Assembly (NCBI RefSeq): GCF_963576615.1
Contig: NC_088715.1
Coordinates: 55,682,690-55,746,689, forward strand
Direction of reading: 5' to 3'
DNA from: Watersipora subatra
Taxonomy: Eukaryota > Bryozoa > Gymnolaemata > Cheilostomatida > Watersiporidae
Length of the DNA: 64,000 bases
Translations under genes and position numbers: made by a program
Shown here: positions 45,031 to 58,289 of the stretch, piece after piece
How the letters are laid out: each line of letters starts with the position of its first letter
Position numbering within the stretch: the stretch's first letter is position 1
The notes under the pieces: model-generated
What the model saw: only the letters and a program-made list of their open reading frames with translations
Database searches by the model: none
What the model was told of the DNA's origin: nothing

Positions 45031-48000
45031 GTAAGTGGTATGAGAGTATTGGTTTACAAAAGATACCCAGTTTCACTTGTTTTTCAAAGTTCATCTGAGC
45101 TTCTAGTACAACGACGAAAGAGAACTGGTAACTCTACCTGGTGAACTAATTGAATTTACTTGCACTTGTTTCGCAATGCCATTAGTATGACAATTAGTTC
45201 ATAGTTATAAAAAGTTATGTAGAAGCTAGATTTGATGAGCTTTTTATGATCATTAATACAATTTTCATGTTTTTCAACTAGGAAAATAAATTGTTAGTCG
45301 GTTGGTAATATATTTTAGTAAGTACTGTCTTATTGAAGTTGAAGTATAAAGATTTGTTAGCTCTGCATATGCCTGGTTCACCTAACATTTACATTCATCA
45401 AACGATAAACTTAAGTTTTCAAGATAACTCAAGCATTTTTGTAGTTAGCGATAAATTGGATATTACATATCTTGCCAAATATGTGATTGCCACTACTGTA
45501 ACTTACCTTATAGGCAATGTGAAGACATTTAATTAGTAACTCGGGCCTGTTGCCCATAGTAACAATTGTTCGCTAATAGCTCTATGTGTGTAGAAGCTAA
45601 TTATTACGCCAAGTTCTGCTGGAATGTTATCTCATCTGACGGCTGCAAAGGTTCAACCCATCCTATCCGCTGCGTACGGCAATCAACTTCTCGCAAAATG
45701 TACCATCTGAATTAATTAGCTTGATCAAATCATTTATGCACAAGTCTTGTTAATTCCTTTTCACACTGTAGAAATTATCTCATAGTTATATTTCTTGCGT
45801 TTGTTTCATGAACCTGTGTTTGTCCTGCACCGTTCCGTGCTGGAAATGAGACCCACACAGTGAAAATTTGCAAAGATCAAGGCAGTTCTTTGAATTTTTA
45901 AACCTGCATCTACTTTGTTAGTTGTGAAGGAGCTGTGATGATAAGCAACACTAGATTTTTTGTTGCTCATTTGCTGAAAGTTGTGTTTAGAAGGCCTCGG
46001 TTAGCTGAGAAAAGAGGCAGCAGCTCTCCCAGATCCAGGACCCCTAGAGTGAAATAATATTTGTTGTTGGTAATGATTAAGGTCGCAGAGTGGTGATAAA
46101 ACTGATTACATATCCAGGTTAACGCCACAGCGTGCCAGCGTTGCGCCAGCGTTTCAGATACTTGTGTCTAGTTCGCTATTATCCTTGCAAGCAATTTTTC
46201 AGTCAAAGGCGATGGTTGTCTTATGAGCTTTTCTTGAGGTTTTCTAGTGCATACAGATGCCCTCCTACCATTCAATAAGATTTCTAAACCCATTATTAAT
46301 TACTTGACATTGTTTTCCTATGATTAAATCTGTCCTAACCACTGCTAGGTTACGGTCCGTCTGCTTGGTACAGAATCAAAGATGGCCGCCCATGTGTGAG
46401 CTTTCCGCACTATTAGCTTTATTATGCCTTTCATGCTCTGACACCTTATCTCTCATACACCAATTCATGTCTGTGATATTTTAGCCAGCAACGTGAAACC
46501 CTCTAATAAGTTCGGTGAGAGAGTATGTCGGTCACATATCTGTCTCCTGGCTCTTTACAATTAGAGAGCCAAGAGATTAGGATTACTAGAGATATTTAGT
46601 TTCTAAATACCGTATATACTCATGCAAACGCTAATCTCATTTGTAAGTCAATAGGTACTTTTAAAACAAAAATTGCATTACTATAAGTATTACTCATGTA
46701 TAAAGTCGACCCATTATTCGCTATCGGGAATCAGAATGTAAGTTTTAAAATTTAGTTGTTTATTCGATCCGATAAATTGAGTTCTTCGACATGTTTTAGA
46801 CAAGATTTGGGTTGAATCACTCACGTTATTATTTGTGCAATGACTGCACGCTACAAAGACCTAAGAAGTCTGTGTATTTACTAAGAAACGGTCTCAAATC
46901 TTCGTATGCGGCCCGCTGCCAAGCTAGTTTTGCTCTGGTTTCCGAAAATAGTTTCATTTATTTCAATGCTAACTTAATTCGCTCTAAAACATTTCCGTAC
47001 ACCTTAATAGTCCAGCTACCAGCATAAACCTAAACCGCAGCTGCGATAAAAAGCATATCCTTCGAATACAGCTGATGTTTTGGTAGCAACTGGGCTACAA
47101 AGAACATTACGTGTATATGGCTGTTTCGATCAAGTAACCAACTTTTATAAGTTACTTGCTGCAAAATCGTATTGCCAGAATTATTTTTAGAAAGTTGTAA
47201 CTTTGTAAGGCAAAACTTGATGAATCTTGGTGAAGCTTTATGAGTTTTGTTTTCTATTTAGTGAGTAAATCTAAAGTTGCTTGCCAATTTGCGACCTCAT
47301 TTACCTCAGCATCAATCCATTCAATTTACACAGCTGTGAAGAAGTTGATCTCGTTCTACCAGGCTTATGAGCAGGTCAGACAAGAAGCGTTTAAAACCAA
47401 AATGTTTTAAATGAAGATCAATTTGGTGTTTTGCATTTACAGATAACTACATTATGCTATATTAAGATATAATATGAATATATTATGCTGCATTTTATTG
47501 CAAATATATAAGTATAAACAATCTGAGATGCACAAACACATTCTAAAAATTTAACTGCATTGATTTGAGCCCAAAGATATACTCGTGAATGTTTTAATCA
47601 ATTGAGAACACATACATGTATTTGCTGTCGGCAGCTAAAGTGTTAATAAACCCACAAATACAACTGTTATAATTCTATAAAAGTTGCAACCAGGTGAAAC
47701 CAAACATGCTATTCTTTTACTGGTTTATCATTTCGATCTACTTAATAAAGAAGAGTGACTTCTCTGAGTCACAAAAGAAGTGGTTTTTTGGTCCTCTATA
47801 TAGCATATTCCTTCAGTGACTCATTCGACTGCGAATACAAATGAAACGTCTGGTGTAAGCTTTTTACATATAGCTGAGTTGCTATAAATCATAGTAGTCG
47901 TTAAGATTGTCTAGATCCTAGTTTCTGTTGCAATGTTTCCTCTGGTAAAGCTTGTTGGCTGCCAAGGTCAAGGTCAGAGTGTGACTGCCAGGTAGTTTTA

Positions 48001-51000
48001 TGCTGACGATAATACATTGTAGAAAAGCTTTTAAAGAAATATAGTTTTTAATATATTTTTGTAAGTTTTATTTATTTTTAGTATTTGAGAGGCTTTTGAG
48101 AGCTCTAAATATCATTACAACGTCGTTACAACACGTCTTGCTCGATAGGCAAAGAAAAGTATTCAATTTCGGTTTAGACTTACACGTTTTCTTCTCCTTA
48201 GATGGCTCCCGATAGTTTGATAAGGATACTTTTGCAGACAAACTTTTGCTAAACTAAATGACTTGAAGAATTCACATCATTTTAACAATGAAGGTATCAT
48301 TTCTCAAAGAATTTTTTTATTCAAAATGACGAAGACTATCAGCGACCCGGAGCCAGCGACACCTACACGGCGTCGCTCACTCTTTTTTCTAGTTGAATCA
48401 GTTTTGTCTATTATAAAAATAATGACTACTAAATATTTGATTAGCTAATCTATGAAGGTCGCCATGCCATATCATCAGGATCAGCTCGCTGACAATCCTG
48501 GAAATTGCATGCCATCATTTTCTTCTATCAACCCAAATGAAAGGAGTCTAGTACTTCCACAGGAAGTAGATTATTGTATAGAGAGAGATTGCCTTGGCTG
48601 ACACATTTGCTTGTCTATTGCGCTAAATTGCCAACAATAGATCGTTTAATAACAAAACTTAATTTATCAGTTGCATCTACATTACTGAAATAAAAACTAA
48701 ACCATTCCTGCGCATGACAGATGACACCCCGTTATTGACAACTTCACAAGAAATTAGACCCAAGGCTAGCAAGTCATACCATTTCTGTTTGATAAAGAAA
48801 TTCTGGGTGTCTGATTTAAGTAATAAGCTTTTTAAAAGAGAGTCGCTTATTACAAATTATAGCAATTACTTTACTAACTACATAACAGGCTATATAGTGA
48901 TATGAAAAAGTAGTTATATTATTTAACAGTAAACAAAATAAAATTGTTTAAGCATTTTATAGAAGATTGGAAGACACAGCAATTGATAATAAACATTGTT
49001 AAATTACCAATTATGTTATTTTAAATTAAAATTAAAATTTTAAAATTGTGACGCTAAAATTTTGATTGATAAAATAAAACTATAGTTGTCATCAGACTAA
49101 AACAGCTGAATCCGACACTGCGCATAACCGCAGCTATTTGGCAATCTCCATTTTCTATATGTATGTTGAGTTTTCCCATCTAGTCTTCACATCAAAACAC
49201 AAACAACAGTTTAGTAATTGGCAAACAAGTAAAGGAAGCATACGATTTCCATGTTTGTAGGTTTTTGGTAGGCGATACCGATACATAAACTAAAACAGGT
49301 GACACCCTTAATTAGAAAGAGAGTGATGCAGACCTCTTGCAAAAACTTTTCAAGTTGCCAGCCACTTGACCAACCTTTTCATGAAGTAACAGGATTTGCA
49401 TCAGGAATTATTCCGTTCAAATGATTAATTTGTTATCAACTTGTAACAGCGACGGACGCAAAATTGATTTAATATAAGTTGGCAGAAATGCAAAAGTTCT
49501 AGATAATGTTCAGATTGAGGTTCTGTCTATATAAACCTGTAGCCCCAAAATTGATAACAAAAAGAACTCAGTTGTTTGATGGTAATAAAATGACTAGAAA
49601 TACACAGGAAAGTTAATAATTTCAATAATAACATGATGTAATGTAAAACGTCATGTGTTTGCTTTATAAGTTCGCACCTTTTGACTAGCGTCATATTTTA
49701 GTGAACGGGAGTGAGAGTAGATGTTGCCAGCTAGAGTTATCAACATACCTCTGAACAGAGTTTTTTGGCATCGACTCAAAGAGAAACACTTGTTTATGAA
49801 ATATGAAGTATTTCAACAGTTAATAGCTGAATAGGCCATCATAAATCAATGTTTAAAACAGACGGTGTAGCGTGTCAGCTAAATTTTGAAATCTCTTATC
49901 ACGATGATTCTCCGATGTCACGATGATCCGTGTAGGTGATCATGTAGTTGATCGTTTAATGGAAGTTGATAGATTTTGGAAATCAATATCAAATCACCCA
50001 CAGAGTTTAGCTAAAAAGTCTCAAATATGCTCAAAATTTCACCTTCACCTTTGCTTCAGTTTTTAATTGGAAATATCTTCTTTGAGGAAACTTAGCTAAA
50101 TCTGTGTTTTTACTTTATCATGCACCCTTTAAGGTTCTCAAACATCCAGATCTTTTTTCATTGACTACTCGATATCTGGAAGCATTTGGAAATAGAATAA
50201 ATAAATTATGCAACAATTTCTTCTGCTAGTTATCTGTAGCCTACTATCTAGATGTCGTTGAGGACAAATCCAAGGACCTTAACAATAGGTGATATCATGT
50301 GAACAGTATTCCTCTGAAGTGGGAATAATCATAATCATTTACCAACTTTCTAATCAGATATTTAATATACAGTCGACTTGATTATAAATTCAGAATAATT
50401 TACATTTTTAATTTATAAGCTCGATGTAGCCAATCATAGCATTGATCATCTGTAAATTGTTTTGAAAACAATTTGCTTGAATAACTATTAAAAAACAAGA
50501 TAGTTTTACTCTACTTTGCTATTATAGGACAGGTAAGTTTTTGGTCATAAGTTTGGTTTAATTTACTACCGGATTAAACAGCTCAAGATGCCAGAGTGAG
50601 AGGTCATTCTACACCCAAGTTGTCAGCTTAAAGATTCTATTTTTGGTCCATGTAGTTAATAAAGCTAAATTCAGGTGCAAAAACAAAACTATAAAGATTT
50701 GACCTTGCAAAGGACGGCATTCTCTTTGAAGGTATCCTTTGAAGAATTATATGAAAGGGCCATTAAAAAGTTACTGATTCTCTCCATTAACTGATATGAG
50801 AGATATCCTGTTTGTATCAAACGTTGACTACAGAAATTTAAAATTTAAGCCTTAAGTACTTATATGGAACTTTTAAATATATCAAAAAATAAAACATGTC
50901 ATTATATGTCAAATATATCATAAATCAATAATGATAAACAACTAGAAGGGCCTTTGTAGCTTAGTAGTTGGCGAACTTGATTGGTGAAACTGGTGTTTAA

Positions 51001-52802
51001 AATGGTGAACTAGTTATAGAACTGGATTGATCTACTCTGACTGTATGGAAATCAACTCCGACTTGGTCCTCATTTTTCAAAGAAACAGTATCAAGGTCAT
51101 ATTTGAAGCAAGAACATGCAGTTATTGTTCATATAAATAATCAGGATCATCATTCTGTTTTCTGTCATTTTTAAATTTATTGTAAGTTGAGAGACTTTAA
51201 TCTATATTGATAAAACCCACTTTTCATTATGTGATGCATATGTTAGTCAGCATAAGTAGTATGCCTTTTCACACGTTTTAGCTGATGTCATCCAAACTTT
51301 CCACAAATATGGTCCATGCGTTTTCTCAAGGTTGCTAAACTATTTGGTTTCAAACCCATCTGCTGTCTAAGAACCAGCCTTTTAAACACCCCCTGCATCT
51401 GATTAAAAATGGAAGCAATCTTGAGCATCGCCAGACAAGCTACTAGCAACTACAATGACAAAGATCATTAACAAACATCAGTGTGATTCCCTCAACTCTC
51501 ATAGTGTTATAGTGTCACAACCAGATTTGTCAACGGTAGTCGTACTTTAACATTTCTTGAACTTAATTTATGCAATCATGTGATTTTTTTTAAATGTCAC
51601 AGTCCAACTTCAGCTGCAATCTAGAGGTACAACCCACAACAACCACTGGATGGTGTGAGCGTGACTTCATGCGGGTCAACTACATGAACATAAAAAGAAA
51701 TTGGCCGAATCTAACGAGACAACAAGATAGTAGAATAGACATGTGGTCAGTGAAAACCAGGTGATTGATAGCGCCAGGTGTAGCCTTCCAGAAATTATTC
51801 TGAATCAGACTGAAGTTCTCTTTCAACAACAAAGTAGGCTGTCTTCACCATTTAAAGTTGAACTTCCATATCATCAATTACAGATAAATTTGAGTAGAGG
51901 TCATAAAATTAGTTTATCGGTGATGGAGGCTGATCTTTCTTGAAATGAACTACAACCATGGTTACCACTATAAAGTCTGAAGGGTAGCTGTAGTAGTTAG
52001 TTTAACAGAACAAGTTAGTTACCAACTACATGTAGCTGATTTCACAGTAAAATCGGTTGAACTTTCTATCCAACCCACTTGAAAAATGACAAGTGTTTTG
52101 ATTTGAACTAAAATCTTAAACATTTAAACAGTAAAGAATGAATAATATTGGGATCTTTTCAAAATCGTCAAAACTCTGCTTATAAAAACTTAATTTATGG
52201 CTTTGATCATTATGATCATCATTACTATCTGATTCTCTGTTGAGTGTCACGAATACTCAGGTAACAGTAGCAACATTATGCATACCCCTAAAGGAGTATG
52301 TCTAAGGAGTGAGGTGCCTGAACATTGAACAGACCTTTTCGACTTTCTTACGCTGAAGTGACCTTAAAGTGATGACTCTCGTGTAGGATAGTTTGATGTT
52401 TAACTAATTGGGCACTTGGCAGCATCTATTTGTCACACAAGACAGCTGTTTTCATCACACTCCTATGGCTAGTCATAAAAATCTAACAGTTGATGTGATC
52501 AGTGAAAGTTAGCTCAGCTGTTCTGTTGTGGCGATGATTTGAATGTTTTATTTATAGAAATGAACCAGTAGAAATATAAAAAACACACTAGGAAGTTATT
52601 GAGAGTTTTTTAGGAGGTATGATCTAAATAAGCATCATTATCTATTGTGTTCGCTTACACCAGGTTTAATATCGCTCCACCGGAAATTGAGGGCAAAATA
52701 CAGGCGACATTCGCCTCAGCCGTGAAAGGGCTAAATTATCTTTCTGACGAGCCATTTGAAAAATACAACGCCAGACTCTATTTGAACGTCAGCGCCATGT
52801 GA
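44862..52802 (+). CDS. Unrecognised small secreted protein, five exons
   Basis: Exons 44862-45030, 46349-46393, 47262-47374, 51603-51745, 52664-52802; 609 bp, 202 residues, no internal stop. Start ATG at 44862; an in-frame upstream GTG is less likely. The N-terminus (EKCCSLLLLLSAVAILTEG) is a typical signal peptide with cleavage likely after residues 20-24, so the product should enter the secretory pathway. The mature part has four cysteines (PPPACEAV; SKVACQFA; NFSCNLEV; TGWCERDF), enough for two disulfides, possible N-glycosylation at NFS and NVS, and no transmembrane segment. Exon 2 donor is taken as CCAT|GTGTGA because only this keeps the frame into exon 3. I recognise no family. Exons 4 and 5 are coding-like and well phased. 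Alternative 3' exons exist downstream. Confidence 0.7.
46349..46393 (+). CDS. Secreted-protein gene, exon 2 (short)
   Basis: Acceptor CTGCTAG; YGPSAWYRIKDGRP; donor GTGTGAG. Only 45 bp; supported by phase 1 on both sides. A donor two bases later (GTGAGC) is stronger in consensus but breaks the frame. Confidence 0.55.
46609..46735. repeat. Dispersed-element fragment (CCGTATATACTCATG)
   Basis: TACCGTATATACTCATGCAA, then CTCATGTATAAAGTCGACCC: the recognisable end of a widespread mariner/Tigger-type MITE. The other end was not found nearby. In intron 2 of the secreted-protein gene. Confidence 0.5.
47262..47374 (+). CDS. Secreted-protein gene, exon 3
   Basis: Acceptor TCTATTTAG; SKSKVACQFATSFTSASIHS then IYTAVKKLISFYQAYEQ, amphipathic helix-like; donor GTCAGA; ends phase 0. 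Confidence 0.65.
51603..51745 (+). CDS. Secreted-protein gene, exon 4
   Basis: Acceptor AATGTCACAG; SNFSCNLEVQPTTTTGWCER then DFMRVNYMNIKRNWPNLTRQ; donor GTCAGT; ends phase 2 (TG). Confidence 0.7.
52664..52802 (+). CDS. Secreted-protein gene, exon 5 (terminal)
   Basis: Acceptor TTACACCAG; completes a tryptophan codon, then FNIAPPEIEGKIQATFASAV, KGLNYLSDEPFEKYN and a stop after NVSAM. AATAAA follows at 53020. Confidence 0.7.
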
Positions 52803-53019
52803 AGATTTAATTTTCCCTGTTAGACTTTTACAGAAAATCACAATAGGAGTTAGCATGCAATTTATCTATTAAACCAACATTTTGTAACGTACCATTTGTT
52901 GAGTCCGACCAAAATTTAGCAAAGTTAACCCAATCGAAATATTCAGCATGTCCAGTATTTTTAATTAGATTATTTTTAATGACCTTAACATAATGGTCAT
53001 GAGGTCAAGAGGTTAGATA

Positions 53020-53025
53020 AATAAA
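53020..53025 (+). terminator. Poly(A) signal after exon 5
   Basis: AATAAA, 218 bp after the exon 5 stop codon; a plausible 3' end for the five-exon transcript. Confidence 0.5.
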
Positions 53026-53448
53026 CATAAGCATAACGAAACACATCCTTCTACTTTCAGCATTACTATGAAACAGTAAGCATCTACATCTCTGATTGGT
53101 TAATCTAAGCAAAGATCTGGCCAACTGCATCGTAACTACAACGAAATGTTCATGGAAATGGTTAGAGAGCAATTGGTTTTCTGTGATCTAACCGATTCGG
53201 ACTGCAACGTGCTTTTATAAATCTGAACCTCATTTGTCGAAACACTGAAATTAGATAATGTAAATCGCTATATTTTGCTTTATTGCATTATCAAAAATTA
53301 AAACGACTAAACAATAGTAATTAAAGTTTATTTTATTCTTTGTACCAGTTTGTAATATTTAATTCAATTTTGTGTTTATAGTTTTTTTCTTGAACCGTGG
53401 CACAAAAATGAGCAAACGAAATTTTAATCTATTTTTTCATGAGTGCAG

Positions 53449-53498
53449 GCATATTGGAGTAGACCGACAACTGTGTGATCGGTTGCCTATAACTATAG
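53449..53498 (+). CDS. Possible alternative internal exon
   Basis: Acceptor GAGTGCAG, donor GTAAAT. Starting phase 2, it reads HIGVDRQLCDRLPITI and ends phase 1. It can follow exon 4 (TG|G) of the secreted-protein gene in place of exon 5, and its end phase fits the exon at 54833. It could also belong to a separate gene. Confidence 0.4.
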
Positions 53499-54250
53499 GT
53501 AAATATATATATAGGTTAATTCACATCACCAGCAACTCACTTCAAGCGTGTTTATAATGGTGTTTTTGTTGCATGTTGAGAATGTTCGCTCAGCATTAAA
53601 AACCTCTCAAGTGCATTTATACCATGAAGCTCGACAGCACGTTGTCGGTAAGCAGTCTTTATGAAACACTGTTTGGAGTTTGGTTGTTAGAGACGTGACA
53701 AACATATCTCCGTGTCCACGATCAACCTCCTTTTGTAAAAAGTCAGTTTTCAGATCGGCTTGTAATATGTTTTTGAAAAACGCAGTAATACATGAATGAC
53801 TTCCAAAAGACACTGAAATAAATTTATGTACTGTTTCTTGAAGCATTGAAGTAACACTTTTCTGGAACCTACAGAAAGCTATAGTAACAGACCCTCTAAC
53901 TTGTCGAAGAGCAAAAATTAAATTTGGTGTTTTTCATAATCTTCGATAGATACATACATGTAGGTATGAATATGATATACAATGCTTATACTGAGTTGAT
54001 TTTATGAGCTCTAGCAAGCATAGACATAGACATAACAAATTCTTTAGCTGTAAATTAAGAAACCAAGAGAAACTAGATGAATATTTGTATCTTGAAGCAC
54101 TTGGTAGGTGAAAGTGCTCAACCAAACATATCTGGTTGTTTTATTGCTCATTAAACTTTTGCAACATTCATGTGTAAAATATTTTGGCTTATTATTTCAT
54201 TGTTTTGGTCAAAATTTTGCAACTTTAAGTCAACAACTAGACTTGTTGTA

Positions 54251-54361
54251 AAACCTTTATTTGAACACAAAAGAGCTGTATTTTTCAGCCCTTCCCCTAT
54301 ATTAGTGTTCTATTAGAGGTGATGTTCAAATAAAGGTAGGGTTCAAATAGAAATATTATGG
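54251..54361. mobile_element. Short relative of the 17-bp-core element
   Basis: TA|AAACCTTTATTTGAAC at one end and GTTCAAATAGAAATATTATG|GTA at the other, with two TTCAAATA(G/A)A units; the shared terminal TACCATA (inverted) links it to 11623-11939. Confidence 0.55.
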
Positions 54362-54832
54362 TATGTTATAGCAGAAGCATGATATTGAAGTCTATGGGCA
54401 CTATCTAGCCATTTGTTATTCATTTGGAAGCAATATTTCATGGCTGCAAATATATATGACTCTCTTGGCAGCACGTTAGCCAAAGTTCTGAGATCGTCAA
54501 AATGGCAACTAGCCAAGGCGCAGCTGACTAGTACAGTGTTACTGAGTACAAAGGAGGAGTTGTTAGATTGTTAGATTAGGTGCACCGTTGTGTTGGTAGT
54601 TGCTCAGTCAATCACGACTGTAAATTCATGTATTATAAATGGCAGCGTGTGTTTTTAGATTCTTTTCTGATAAGATTGAACTGTGGTAAGGTGTACGAGG
54701 GCACAGAGTTCTAGCTATAGAAACTTGTAATATATAATTGATTACTGACTCATAGAGGTGTTAATTATTCTGACCATAGCTGATTAGTTAACCATCAATG
54801 CTAATACAGCTGTCTTCCTGCTATATCAACAG

Positions 54833-54912
54833 CCGTAGATTTCGGTGTGGAGTTTTATGGAAGAGACCACAAAGAAATGTCCAACCTCGGAGCTTGTCCC
54901 CATAGCAATTGA
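54833..54912 (+). CDS. Possible alternative terminal exon
   Basis: Acceptor with a pyrimidine tract (CTGTCTTCCTGC..CAACAG). It reads VDFGVEFYGRDHKEMSNLG then ACPHSN and TGA, with AATAAA at 54948-54953. Joined to exons 1-4 and 53449-53498 it gives 600 bp, 199 residues, in frame. Confidence 0.45.
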
Positions 54913-54947
54913 GATCATTGACATTTTTGACACTATTTGGTTATGAA

Positions 54948-54953
54948 AATAAA
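54948..54953 (+). terminator. Poly(A) signal after the 54833 exon
   Basis: AATAAA 36 bp past the TGA; supports this as a real transcript end. Confidence 0.45.
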
Positions 54954-54963
54954 GCAAATGCAT

Positions 54964-57877
54964 TTAATTGTGAAATAAAGTAGAAATGTCACGCCATTCT
55001 CTTAAATGTGGTCTCTTTCAAAAAATCGATTTCCTTAAGATCAGACTTCATTTAGGGGAAGTGTAAAAATGGATTTCCTTTGCAACACTAAAAAGTATCG
55101 CTTCGTGTATGCGCAATGTACAGATAATAATAATTTAAGGAGTAGACTATAATAAAAGCTAGGTATTCATCTTTGCCAAAAAATTCTGAAAAACTCCTTC
55201 ATTTTTCACTACGGTTTTGTATATCGAGTTGTAGCCTACAACTTGTAGGAGGTTCCGGTAGTTTCACATTGAGTTTAAAATATCAATTAATTTATCACTT
55301 ACTAACTTCAACTAAAACAGCCATTGGTTGTTCCATGGCATCAACCACGATGCTTGTTTAAAACCACGGTGGTAGCCTAGTACTTTTATTTCTGCTTGAA
55401 AGCCTTTCCCATTATACAGTGTCTAAAAAGTCCTATAGATCACTTGATTTATGATTGGTCTGAAACTCTGAAACTAAGCTCACACCAAGTCTCTAAATTC
55501 TAACAAGTGATTAAAAAGCTTTGTTCATGCCTTTCATCTGCCATTGAGTAAAGTCGGAGCTGTTTGTTGGAAGAAGCTGATTTTAGCATCCGTCTCAATT
55601 GTTCATTTTTGAGACACAAAACGGCAATCAAATGCACAACAAGCTGCAAAGAGACACTGAACGTATTTATTTATGACGAATGCATAATTATGTTTTGTTA
55701 GGCGACTAAAGGAACTTTAATTACTTCATTAAGAGTGTATCGCAGGAAGACGATATCAAACCAAAATAAGCTAATTTAGAGCATAAAAGCGTGTCTAGAG
55801 TTTCCTGTTCCAATTTATGCAGCAGCCACCCTATAACTCGGGTCTTTTGTTTCTGGATTTTATCACTTCGAATTAAAACAATATGCTACTCTGGCTTATT
55901 CTTGCAACCCTCTCTTCATTTGAAAGTAGTGAAAAGGGAGTGCGCTGACAGAAACCTGCCGGGCGTGGCGAGTGGCTGGCTTAGAGGGTGATGTGAGACA
56001 GATACTCGAAAGGAAGTGTTTAATAGCTTATGGTAATTGCTTGATGAATCAAATCAGCCCCACCAAGCCACCGAATGGCTTCATATCTGTTACTATGATT
56101 TCCATTTGTAGTGAAACTAGTGTAAATAGTTTGGGCAGTGTTTAATTTGTTTTCAGGCAGCAAACAAACAAAAGTTGCATTGGTTCTGCATTTTCTGTGC
56201 TTCGTGCTTAAAAAAATAGGTTTTTATGGAATCTTTCAACTGCTGAACCAACCCATAACACAAAAGTTTTAATTTTTTGAGGAAGTCTGTTCAGCAGGGT
56301 TCATTTTTTAAACCATCTAATGTATAGATAGTTGAATAAATGGAATTGGTAATATCGAGTTCAACTGTTAGAGTAACGAACAATAATAGAAGATATAGAT
56401 TCAGAACCCTTTTTTCCAGCTTTTCATACAAATTTAATATGGCTCAAAATAATTTAATACAATAAGATACACTACATTTGATACGACAGTGTAAACTTAA
56501 AACTGAAACTTCAAATTGATTATCATAATAAAATGGCTAAACATAAAGAATGACAGGAATGAATTGCTGTTACCTTAAGGTCAAGAAACAAAGGAATTAG
56601 ACACAAACTCGCTATTAAGTTGGATGAACTGACTATATTTTTGGCATCAAATTATCTCCAGGTTACATAGTCTTCTGCCTGCATTAAAATGAGCCGTTGG
56701 ATAGCAACTATGAATAATAATTACTATCATGAAAGGTATAAAAATAAAAAATAATTAAGGTGATTAAAAATAATGAAAATAATTATGTCAGACAAGTTCG
56801 ACTTGTAAATTATTCATTTCCCTTAACAAACACTGGCTGTTAGCCAGGCTAAGTCCGTGATGTTTTTCACTTTAAATCAGATAGTCAGCAGGTTGGTACA
56901 TGAGAGGCTGGTTCACAGCAACCAGATAGAGTTTTGAGTTCTAATATTTTAGCAGCTTGGCAAAAAGTATGAAGAATATGCGTGTGAATTTTGGACAAAA
57001 CTGGCCCAAAATTTCAAACCGTTTACGCGGATGTGTAAACAATGGCGAAGTTGATTTTATTAAATAATTTTTGAAAATAAATAAATTTTATTTGTAGATA
57101 CCAATTAAAGGCTTAAGTTTAAAAAAATATATATATTCAAAGCTAACAACAGAGATATGTTGTGACTATGACATAAAAGTAATATGGTTGTAGTTATTTT
57201 TTGGGATTATGCCTCGACATGTGCAAGCATAAACAAGGAACTCAATCTACAGCAAGTTTGATATGAATTGAATTGTTTTATGCATAAGGCAGATTAGTAA
57301 ATAAATAGCCTTATTTCCTAAAAATTAGCTACTAGCTATTCTTCACAAGTTTTCAGATCAAAACCTGAGCTGAATGTCCACTACATGCCAAATCAGCTCA
57401 GCAAAACCATAAACTAAATGAAGCTTTGATTAATGTTGCTAATGTCTTATTCCATGATATTGAATCTATTGATCACCTAGACTATATTGTAGATAGAGAT
57501 GATACGTTACACCCCAGCAGTCCAGCTTGGACATTCTTAATTGCTTTTGTATGCTAAACATTACAAACCACAGACAGAACAGTAATTAAAATTTCAAAAC
57601 AGGTCTTCAAGATGCCTGGAAAACTCTCTCAACTTCTAAAAAACTGCATCAAAAGATGGCAAATCTTTGTAGTGACCAGCTCTAGAGATCAGCTAACAAG
57701 CTTGGCATTAAATAAAGATGTCACATGCGTTGTTTGGAAGTCAATTGACATTTTAAGAGAATTACGGTAGATGGGGCCACGCGATGGTACGTAACAGCCA
57801 GAAATGATAGAATCATTTGACAGTAAATAGGTGTGTGCATGGCGATGCATCAGCAATAGCCATGGTCCAAGATCTTT
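54964..57877. other. Stretch without recognised gene
   Basis: Several 60-90 codon frames are of random composition. A weak tRNA-like segment (GTCAGCAGGTTGGTACATGA, GAGTTCTAAT) near 56880-56945 may be an old SINE piece. Nothing else supported. Confidence 0.4.
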
Positions 57878-57881
57878 ATAT

Positions 57882-58145
57882 ATACTAGTACTGCCCGTAA
57901 GTCTAGTGTGGTGTGAGAGAATGTTGTGCGCGTGCCGATAGAGTGCAGAGAATAACTATCTGCGCAATTATTCCCTGAAGTGGCAAGGTAGCTGATTGGT
58001 GAAGTATTTAGAGTAGTGGCATACAAAGCGAAATGTTGCAGGTTGGAACCACCTACAATGGGATCTTTTTTCCAACCAACAATCATGGATTCTAGCACAC
58101 AGTCGAACAGACAGACAAACATGACTCTTATTATAGTAAAGATTT
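57882..58145 (+). mobile_element. tRNA-related SINE, copy 7
   Basis: Full-length layout: TACTAGTACTGCCCGTAAGT leader with GTGTGAGAGAATG and CAATTATTCCC, tRNA-like GTAGCTGATTGGTGAAG, box B-like GGTTGGAACCACC, tail ACAGACAGACAAACATGACT then CTTATTATAGTAAAGATT. Confidence 0.78.
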
Positions 58146-58289
58146 CAATGTTTGTATGTTATGATAATCGATCACTTGACTTGTGCATTTTAAAAACTTC
58201 ATTTATTGAAGTTGCTAAAAATCAATCGGTATAACAATTACGGTGTTGGCCAGGTATCGCTGCAGGTTGATGGATAAACATAGAACTAA

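Noticed and set aside
53101..53217. Open stretch reading NYNEMFMEMVREQLVFCDL to a TAA
   Set aside because: Coding-like wording and a possible acceptor (CTAAG), but no phase-compatible link to neighbouring exons and no poly(A) signal; left out of the gene models.
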